NCBI GenBank assembly: GCA_027686065.1
Contig: JAQCTH010000059.1
Coordinates: 1 to 23,215, forward strand
Direction of reading: 5' to 3'
Source of the DNA: Clostridiaceae bacterium AF10-41
Lineage (GTDB): Bacteria > Bacillota > Clostridia > Clostridiales > Clostridiaceae
DNA: 23,215 nucleotides
The notes under the pieces were generated by a model, which saw nothing but the letters and a program-made list of their open reading frames with translations, was not told where the DNA came from and ran no database searches. Made by a program: the position numbers and the translations under genes. How positions within the stretch are numbered: the first letter of the stretch is position 1; each line of letters opens with the position of its first letter. This document shows, in pieces, positions 18,188-23,215 of this stretch.

Positions 18188-19465
18188 ATGCTAAGAGAAA
18201 CAGAAGAATTAATGATGAAAAAATTTAATTTTAAACCTAAAACATTTGAGCTATATAAAATGGCTTTAAAAGATGTAGAAGAAGTTTTCGAGTCCTATGA
18301 TGAAATAAGAGAATACAATCAATTAAAAGTATTAAAAGCTTTTCAAGATGAGAGAATAAGTGAATCTCACTTCACAAACTCATCTGGATATGGATATGAT
18401 GATATAGGAAGAGATTCGTTAGATAAAGTTTACGCTAGAGTATTTAATACTGAAAGTGCGCTGGTTAGACCTCATTTTGTTAATGGAACACATGCTATAG
18501 GATGTGCGTTAATGGGAAATTTAAGGACAGGAGATACAATGGTATGTATTTCAGGAGCTCCTTATGATACATTACATAACATAATAGGAATAAGTGGTAA
18601 AGAAAATATAGGATCACTTAGAGAATATGGTGTTAGCTATAAACAAGTTGATTTAAAGAATGGTAAATTTGATTTAGATAAAATAAAAGAAACACTAACT
18701 TCTGATAAAACTATAAAACTTGTACATATTCAAAGAAGTACTGGCTATGGATGGAGAAATTCATTTTTAGTTAAAGATCTTGGAGAAGTTATTGATTTTG
18801 TAAAAAGCATAAGAGAAGACATCATGGTTTTTGTTGATAATTGTTATGGTGAATTCATTGATATTATAGAACCTACTGATGTTGGAGCAGATTTAATTGC
18901 CGGCTCACTTATAAAAAATATAGGTGGAGGGATTGCACCAACCGGTGGGTATATAGCTGGTAAAAATCAATATGTAAAGCAAGCTAGCTTTAGATTAACA
19001 ACACCAGGAATAGGGGGGGAGTGTGGCTCAACCTTTGGAGTTATGAGACAATTCTATCAAGGCCTATTCTTAGCTCCACATATAGCTATGGAAGCTGTAA
19101 AAGGTGCTGTATTCTGTTCAAGAATAATGGAACTTGCTGGCTTTGATATTCTGCCTAAGTATAATGAAAAAAGAAGTGATATTATTCAAGCTATTAAGTT
19201 TGGTGATAAAGAAAAGCTTATACAATTTTGTAAGGGTATCCAAAAAGGTTCTCCTATAGATTCTTTTGTTGAATGTGAACCTTGGGCTATGCCAGGATAT
19301 AATGATGAGGTTATAATGGCTGCAGGAGCATTTATTCAAGGTTCTTCGATTGAATTATCAGCAGATGCACCTATTAGAGAGCCTTATATAGCTTATTTAC
19401 AAGGTGGTCTTACTTTTGATCATGCTAAAATAGGTATATTAATTTCTTTAAATAATATAATTTAA
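18188..19465 (+). CDS. YnbB-like PLP protein ('aluminium resistance', methionine gamma-lyase family)
   Basis: Fold-type I PLP-dependent protein of 425 aa in the family named for aluminium resistance (Met_gamma_lyase Pfam family). Conserved SGYGYDDIGRD (66-76), ALVRPHFVNGTHAI, and the PLP-lysine segment GSLIKN with K243 the expected Schiff-base residue, preceded by the aspartate-bearing FVDNCYGEF, are all present. A glycine-rich GGGIAPTGGYIAG follows. Its true reaction is not settled in the literature I know; a C-S lyase-like activity is suggested by homology only. B. subtilis ynbB also lies shortly downstream of hfq, so the context fits. The start is uncertain: ATG 18188 has no adjacent SD; ATG 18212/18215 and an ATT at 18158 are alternatives. 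It has its own promoter and terminator. Confidence 0.92.
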   Translation: MLRETEELMMKKFNFKPKTFELYKMALKDVEEVFESYDEIREYNQLKVLKAFQDERISESHFTNSSGYGYDDIGRDSLDKVYARVFNTESALVRPHFVNGTHAIGCALMGNLRTGDTMVCISGAPYDTLHNIIGISGKENIGSLREYGVSYKQVDLKNGKFDLDKIKETLTSDKTIKLVHIQRSTGYGWRNSFLVKDLGEVIDFVKSIREDIMVFVDNCYGEFIDIIEPTDVGADLIAGSLIKNIGGGIAPTGGYIAGKNQYVKQASFRLTTPGIGGECGSTFGVMRQFYQGLFLAPHIAMEAVKGAVFCSRIMELAGFDILPKYNEKRSDIIQAIKFGDKEKLIQFCKGIQKGSPIDSFVECEPWAMPGYNDEVIMAAGAFIQGSSIELSADAPIREPYIAYLQGGLTFDHAKIGILISLNNII

Positions 19466-19484
19466 AATAGATTTATATTTAACT

Positions 19485-19519
19485 AAAAACACTAGCTACA
19501 TAATTAGCTAGTGTTTTTT
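19485..19519. terminator. Bidirectional terminator between YnbB-like gene and the minus-strand membrane gene
   Basis: Perfect 14-bp stem AAAAACACTAGCTA / TAGCTAGTGTTTTT (19485-19498, 19505-19518), loop CATAAT, with a T-run on the + strand and a run of A (T in the minus RNA) on the other side. Stop codons converge at 19465 and 19520. Confidence 0.9.
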
Positions 19520-20299
19520 TTATTCATCACCATCATCTATATTAAAAATCATTTCTTTAATATATTCTGCATCTATAAACTCTTTTTTATCTTGTTTTTC
19601 ACTAATATTTTCTTTTATCTTATTTTTTCCCATATTTTCTAGTAACTGATAGCAGAACTCATCTTTATAAATAATATTATTATCCTCATCTAAATCTATA
19701 CTAATTTCATTTAAATCTATACTAGAATCAATGTACTCAAAAGGAGTCATTATTAAATTTCCCTTTATAGAATTATTAGATATTAACAATATAAAAAATA
19801 TTAAATCTTTCACAGATATTATTGCCGAACTAGAAGCAATAGCATATAATAAAACATCAAATTCTAATGTATAACTTACTATAGTTGGAATTAATGCAAA
19901 GACCAAGAAGGGTACTATCAAAGAAATTAATAACCTTTCTTTTGGCACAGGTTTTTTAGAAGATATTGATATACTCATATTAAAAGGATACAATTCTAAT
20001 TTAATAATGTCGTTATTAAAAACCTTTGGTAACAGTAATGCTTTAAACAACCCATAAGGCAATTCTATAAAAAAATATAAGACTATTAATAGAAATAGAA
20101 ATTTAATACCTACCTTTATAAAATTATCTCCAAGAAAGAATAAACTGTATCCTAACCCAAAGGCATATATAGAAGCCACAACAACTTTAATAAATAATAT
20201 TATATTGAAAAAGTCTTTTTTTATGATATATCCTTCTGTGTATTCATCTAGTAAATAATTACTTATAGTTTCATCTTTTTTTAAAATAGATATTTTCAA
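19520..20299 (-). CDS. DUF3267-like membrane protein lacking the HExxH zinc motif
   Basis: Membrane protein of 259 aa with TM segments at about 31-56, 62-90, 122-145 and 148-175, and an acidic, Lys-rich cytoplasmic tail (185-259). By eye it aligns to the zincin encoded at 10483-11100: IELPYGLFKALLLP against HELIHAIYVP, ERLLISLIVPFLVF against SRFIIISLMPYIIL, and SVKDLIFFILLI against SCVDLLNIILIS. The Glu (E79) and distal Asp (D165) are kept, but both histidines are replaced (I78, Y82), so catalysis is unlikely. The start is TTG at 20299 after AGGAGGTG (20305-20312); an in-frame ATG at 20341 lies inside the lexA terminator. It follows lexA on the same strand, with no room for a promoter after that terminator. 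Family assignment is my own alignment, not a search. Confidence 0.72.
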   Translation of the reverse strand: MKISILKKDETISNYLLDEYTEGYIIKKDFFNIILFIKVVVASIYAFGLGYSLFFLGDNFIKVGIKFLFLLIVLYFFIELPYGLFKALLLPKVFNNDIIKLELYPFNMSISISSKKPVPKERLLISLIVPFLVFALIPTIVSYTLEFDVLLYAIASSSAIISVKDLIFFILLISNNSIKGNLIMTPFEYIDSSIDLNEISIDLDEDNNIIYKDEFCYQLLENMGKNKIKENISEKQDKKEFIDAEYIKEMIFNIDDGDE

Positions 20300-20324
20300 A
20301 TTAACACCTCCTAAAATGCTCACT

Positions 20325-20365
20325 AAAAAAATAAGAGTCATACAATATTGTATGACTCTTATTTT
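20325..20365 (-). terminator. lexA terminator (19-bp perfect stem)
   Basis: Arms 20328-20346 and 20347-20365 form an uninterrupted palindrome, starting directly at the lexA stop codon (20368-20366). In the minus RNA the stem is followed by a run of T, ending near 20325. The next gene's SD begins 13 bases later. Confidence 0.88.
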
Positions 20366-20971
20366 CTAATATGCTCTAAACAGACCAACTAATTTACCTA
20401 AAATACTGCAGTCTTCAACAATAATAGGTGATAAGCTATCATTTTCAGGTTGAAGCCTTATATGATCTTTTTCTTTATAAAATGTTTTTATAGTTGCTTC
20501 ATTCTCTATCAATGCTACAACTATATCTCCATTTTTAGCAGTTTGAGATTTTTCTATAATAGCATAATCTCCATCATGTATTCCTGCATTGATCATACTA
20601 TTTCCAGTTACTCTTAACATAAATAATTCTTCATTATGTTTTATATAATCAATTGGAATAGGGAAAGTATCTTCTATATTTTCTATAGCTAATATAGGTG
20701 TTCCAGCAGTTACCTTTCCTATTAAAGGAATATTCAACATTTCTTTTTTTGAGTTAGAAGTTTCCATAATCTCTAGTGCTCTAGGTTTAGTAGGATCCCT
20801 TTTTATAAATCCTTTTTTTTCTAATCGCTTTAAATGTCCATGAACAGTTGATGTGGATCTTAAATTAACAGCATCACAGATTTCTCTTACTGAAGGTGGA
20901 TAACCCTTATTTTCTGTATATATTTTTAAGAACTCATAAATTTCTAGTTGTTTATCTTTTATTTCGTTCAT
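20366..20971 (-). CDS. lexA: SOS repressor LexA
   Basis: Transcriptional repressor of the SOS regulon and self-cleaving serine peptidase, 201 aa. The N-terminal winged HTH spans about 1-68, with [20 protein letters not shown] as the recognition part. The scissile bond is A89-G90 in GKVTAGTP, the catalytic serine is S125 in GNSM, and the general-base lysine is K162 in TIKTF. All are intact, so RecA-stimulated cleavage should work. The frame is open to 21103, but the conserved start is MNEIKDKQ at 20971, with GAGGTG just upstream (20977-20982). Two LexA boxes lie upstream, one over the -35, giving autorepression. Confidence 0.97.
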   Translation of the reverse strand: MNEIKDKQLEIYEFLKIYTENKGYPPSVREICDAVNLRSTSTVHGHLKRLEKKGFIKRDPTKPRALEIMETSNSKKEMLNIPLIGKVTAGTPILAIENIEDTFPIPIDYIKHNEELFMLRVTGNSMINAGIHDGDYAIIEKSQTAKNGDIVVALIENEATIKTFYKEKDHIRLQPENDSLSPIIVEDCSILGKLVGLFRAY

Positions 20972-20996
20972 AATTACACCTCGCTTTATTATTAAC

Positions 20997-21025
20997 ATTA
21001 TATCATAAGATAATATTAATATCAA
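20997..21025 (-). promoter_or_regulatory. lexA promoter
   Basis: On the minus strand, TTGATA (21025-21020, five of six), 17-base spacer, and extended -10 TGATATAAT (21005-20997). The -35 overlaps the proximal LexA box. Confidence 0.8.
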
Positions 21026-21050
21026 ACTAACGTTCTCGAAACTAACGTTC
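21024..21050 (-). promoter_or_regulatory. Two tandem LexA boxes (SOS operators)
   Basis: GAACGTTAGTTT occurs twice on the minus strand (21035-21024 and 21050-21039), identical copies 15 bp apart, matching the Firmicutes SOS box GAAC-N4-GTTC/T. The proximal copy overlaps the lexA -35. The distal copy ends 15 bases before the -35 of the divergent gene at 21132. Confidence 0.85.
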
Positions 21051-21065
21051 TTAAAATAACTAAAT

Positions 21066-21094
21066 TTGATTATTTTAAATAACTTTGATATAAT
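21066..21094 (+). promoter_or_regulatory. Promoter of the Cys4 acidic-protein gene
   Basis: TTGATT (21066-21071), 17-base spacer, extended -10 TGATATAAT (21086-21094). A 12-bp palindrome ATTCAATTGAAT (21098-21109) overlaps the expected start of transcription. Confidence 0.75.
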
Positions 21095-21131
21095 CATATT
21101 CAATTGAATTTATAGGTGTAGGTGATAAGTA

Positions 21132-21515
21132 ATGGATTTAAAAAAATATTCAGAAGAAGATTACTGCGATATATATCCTAATAGAATCTGTGACAATTGT
21201 GGAGATTGTTTAAAAGAAGAAGGGATAGATGTAAGAGCAATAAAGATAGAAGATATTGCTAAAACTGTTGAGGAAAATGAATTCTTAGAAAATGAATATA
21301 AAAAGATGCTAGAATCTTTAAAGGAAGAAAAGTTATCGGATGTTAACCTTGAAGAAGTAGGAGAGTATGCTTTAGAAAATGAATCAAGTGATTATGTTGA
21401 TGCTTTTGATCATATTGAATACATAGATGATTTAGAGATATTTGGTGAAGATTCATTAGAAGATGCTACAGAAGAAATTTTCCCAGGAGTTAGAAAACTA
21501 AAAGGGAAGTACTAA
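21132..21515 (+). CDS. Acidic hypothetical protein with N-terminal four-cysteine cluster
   Basis: I do not recognise this 127-aa protein. The N-terminus has four cysteines, C12, C20, C23 and C26 (C-x7-C-x2-C-x2-C in a DxYPNR-CDNCGDC context), a good candidate zinc or Fe-S site. The rest is strongly acidic (many D/E runs, e.g. DDLEIFGEDSLEDATEE) and largely helical. There is no signal peptide or membrane segment. ATG 21132 is preceded by AGGTGAT (21120-21126). It is divergent from lexA across a shared promoter region and converges on the recombinase gene. Acidity and small size would fit a regulatory or DNA-mimic role, but that is speculation. Confidence 0.8.
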   Translation: MDLKKYSEEDYCDIYPNRICDNCGDCLKEEGIDVRAIKIEDIAKTVEENEFLENEYKKMLESLKEEKLSDVNLEEVGEYALENESSDYVDAFDHIEYIDDLEIFGEDSLEDATEEIFPGVRKLKGKY

Positions 21516-21516
21516 T

Positions 21517-21560
21517 AAATTATAAAAGGTTAAGAGTTTTATCTTAACCTTTTATAATTT
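21517..21560. terminator. Bidirectional terminator between the Cys4 gene and the recombinase gene
   Basis: Perfect 18-bp stem (21517-21534 with 21543-21560), 8-base loop. The recombinase stop codon (21554-21552) lies inside the 3' arm, and the + strand gene ends two bases before the stem. Confidence 0.88.
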
Positions 21561-22925
21561 TGCCAAAGGATTTGAATTTGCAGCATCTCTTAAAATTTCA
21601 TCATCTACATGCGTATAGATTTGTGTAGTAGATATATTTTCATGACCTAAAATACTTTGTAAACTTCGTATATCAACATTGCCATGCTTATACATTAATG
21701 TAGCAGCTGTATGCCTTAACTTATGAGGTGTGTATTTTTCATTACTTAAACCTGAATTAAAAATATGTTTTTTAACTAACAATTCAACAGTTCTTTTATT
21801 AATAGGTTTAAAACGGGAGGAGAGTAGTAGATATTCTTTATCATCAACTGTGCATTTAGAAGCATCTCGAACAGCTAAATAATTATTTATTGCTTTTAAG
21901 CAAGCTTCATTTAAGTAAACAGTTCTTTCTTTATCACCTTTCCCAATTATAGTTAAAGTATCACTTTTAATCTTATCTAGTTTAATGCTACATAGTTCAG
22001 ATAATCGCATTCCACAATTTAAAAATAAAGTTAAAATACAATAATCTCTATGGAAGTTTTTGTTATTTTTATCTAATGAATTTAATAAGTTCACACTTTC
22101 GTCTAGTGTTAAATAAACGGGATGTCTTTTGTTTATTTTGGGTGACTCTAGTTCTAAAGTAGGGTTATCATCTATAATTTTTGCTTTTCCTTGAAGGAAT
22201 TTAAAATAGGATTTAAGAGCAGCAACTTTTCTAGCTCTTGCATAATTTCCATTTTCTCTTTGTTTTTCTGCAAAAGATAAAAAAGCATATAAATCAGTTA
22301 GTTTAATTTTTCTAATAAATGAAGTATCCATATCTCGAATATCTATCTCAGAAAATTCTAAAGAATCATCAGTGATTAGTCCTTTATATGCTTTTAAAAA
22401 TCTAAAAAATAAAGTTAAATCTATTTCATAACCTTTAATTGTATTAAGAGATTTTCCTTTAATTGTTTCTAAGTAATTTAAAAAGTCTATAACGGATTCA
22501 GGCAAGTTTTTGATTTGAAGTTGATTAATACCGTACTTGCTTTGTATTGAATTTGAGTTTAAATTCAAATTTTCGACAGAATTCAATTCTAAATTCAGCT
22601 TAGAATTCTTCTTATTAATCTTTTGAGCTTTTTTTATACTACGATTTATTCCAAGCTCTTTAAGCCAAATTTGAACATTCCTAATTCCTGTATCATAAAT
22701 TTCCGAAAGCTGAAAAGTTGATAACTTATGTATTTCAGTAAGTTTAAACAGATCTTCAATTATATATTCGTAGCCACGTTCCACACCTAAATCATAATAA
22801 TTAGAAAAAACCCAATGAAGTTTTTTCTTATCTTTGTTTGATAATTCTACGTTTAAAAGATTTTTTATATCCTCAGTATACTTAAAATCTTTATATTTAT
22901 ATGTTTTCGTTCTTAATGTAGACAT
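21552..22925 (-). CDS. Tyrosine recombinase (XerC/D-like) with extra N-terminal HTH domain
   Basis: Site-specific recombinase of 457 aa, longer than the roughly 300 aa of XerC/XerD. The catalytic domain is complete: R307 (GMRLSEL), K329 (GKGDKER), H401-x2-R404 (PHKLRH), H428 (LGHENI) and nucleophile Y437 (TTQIYTH). A SAM-like core-binding domain spans about 140-250. Ahead of it, about 110 residues include an HTH-like segment (68-94, LSTFQLSEIYDTG then NVQIWLKELGIN) and an Asn-rich linker (100-135). ATG 22925 follows GGAGGTT (22937-22931 on the minus strand). It has its own promoter. No phage or transposon genes lie beside it in the window, and it sits next to lexA, so a housekeeping role is more likely than an element integrase; the left neighbour beyond 23215 is not visible. 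Confidence 0.9.
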   Translation of the reverse strand: MSTLRTKTYKYKDFKYTEDIKNLLNVELSNKDKKKLHWVFSNYYDLGVERGYEYIIEDLFKLTEIHKLSTFQLSEIYDTGIRNVQIWLKELGINRSIKKAQKINKKNSKLNLELNSVENLNLNSNSIQSKYGINQLQIKNLPESVIDFLNYLETIKGKSLNTIKGYEIDLTLFFRFLKAYKGLITDDSLEFSEIDIRDMDTSFIRKIKLTDLYAFLSFAEKQRENGNYARARKVAALKSYFKFLQGKAKIIDDNPTLELESPKINKRHPVYLTLDESVNLLNSLDKNNKNFHRDYCILTLFLNCGMRLSELCSIKLDKIKSDTLTIIGKGDKERTVYLNEACLKAINNYLAVRDASKCTVDDKEYLLLSSRFKPINKRTVELLVKKHIFNSGLSNEKYTPHKLRHTAATLMYKHGNVDIRSLQSILGHENISTTQIYTHVDDEILRDAANSNPLAKL

Positions 22926-22962
22926 TTTTTAACCTCCAAAATCTCTGTAAAGCCTTGATTTT

Positions 22963-22991
22963 ATTATATCACAGCATTTTATAACTTACAA
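22963..22991 (-). promoter_or_regulatory. Recombinase gene promoter
   Basis: On the minus strand, TTGTAA (22991-22986, four of six), 17-base spacer, extended -10 TGATATAAT ending at 22963. The leader to the ATG is about 30 bases. Confidence 0.7.
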
Positions 22992-23006
22992 TACTGCGAA
23001 ATGTAA
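22986..23006. repeat. Inverted repeat over the recombinase -35 (possible operator or Xer site)
   Basis: TTACA-N11-TGTAA, with further partial symmetry inward (TTACAATAC against TTACATTTC on the other strand, seven of nine). It covers the -35 of the recombinase promoter. A direct repeat GCGAAAT (22996-23002 and 23021-23027, 25 bp apart) overlaps it. Confidence 0.4.
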
Positions 23007-23215
23007 TAAATGTATATTTAGCGAAATTATTTTTAATGTTTTTTCTGCTATTTCAAGCAATCCATATATATTTCTATATATAAATTTCAAATAACTACAA
23101 TAATTTTAAATATAAAAACTTATATGTTTAAATTTATATTTACATGGATTATTATTGAACTATATATTTTTTTATAAGTTATTTTGCTATACATAGATTT
23201 TGCATAATTATATTC
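23007..23215. other. AT-rich sequence to the window end, no gene recognised
   Basis: About 210 bases of very AT-rich DNA upstream of the recombinase promoter. I see no ORF with an SD, no strong hairpin with a T-run and no RNA gene. It may contain the upstream neighbour's promoter or 3' region. Confidence 0.5.

Noticed and set aside
19118..19339. Minus-strand frame opposite the YnbB-like gene
   Set aside because: No SD, no recognisable composition, fully inside a conserved gene.
21552..22925. Recombinase as marker of a prophage or integrative element
   Set aside because: No phage, transfer or other element genes, no att-like direct repeats and no tRNA in the visible flank; the right-hand side beyond the window is unknown, so only the visible evidence is rejected.
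1..23215. CRISPR array, rRNA, tRNA, insertion sequence
   Set aside because: No regularly spaced repeats of CRISPR type, no cloverleaf or rRNA core sequence, and no transposase were seen on either strand.

Overview
The window is very AT-rich and carries clostridial-type genes: AT-biased codon use, GGAGG/GAGGTG ribosome binding sites, TTG starts, and the gene order mutS-mutL-miaA-hfq-(YnbB-like PLP protein)...lexA. It is most likely a chromosomal segment of Clostridium sensu stricto. I cannot name the species. I saw no rRNA, tRNA, insertion sequence or CRISPR array.

Layout. (1) 102-4988: a co-directional block of a soluble diacylglycerol-kinase-family lipid kinase, an ABC ATPase and a large FtsX-type permease with a built-in coiled-coil hairpin, closed by a strong hairpin terminator. 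(2) 5105-11100: mostly single-gene units on the + strand: a SAM methyltransferase, an orphan protein of about 160 aa, a SWIM-SNF2 helicase, a YjaB-like GNAT acetyltransferase and a DUF3267 membrane zincin. Most are separated by intrinsic terminators. (3) 11158-11709: one minus-strand gene of the SF0329 type. (4) 11961-17968: the mismatch-repair/tRNA-modification/RNA-chaperone operon mutS-mutL-miaA-hfq, with its own promoter and a terminator overlapping the hfq stop codon. (5) 18188-19465: a YnbB-like ('aluminium resistance', Met-gamma-lyase fold) gene with an unusual leader. (6) 19520-22925: a small SOS neighbourhood. lexA (minus) lies upstream of a second DUF3267-like protein that has lost its zinc-binding histidines. 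Two tandem LexA boxes lie between lexA and a divergent acidic Cys4 protein, followed by a convergent XerC/D-like tyrosine recombinase with an extra N-terminal HTH domain. (7) 22926-23215: promoter region and AT-rich sequence without a gene.

Functional picture. Most of the window is core genome maintenance: mismatch repair, SOS repression, a Snf2 ATPase and a tyrosine recombinase. RNA biology genes (miaA, hfq) and an envelope transporter block accompany it. The most unusual points are: the Shine-Dalgarno of the YnbB-like gene is separated from the only plausible nearby ATG by a perfect 12-bp hairpin; a catalytically dead-looking paralogue of the DUF3267 zincin sits just behind the lexA terminator with no room for its own promoter; the recombinase carries an N-terminal HTH; and the FtsX permease has an antiparallel coiled-coil hairpin of roughly 120 residues per arm. 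At least four promoters share the identical extended -10 TGATATAAT.
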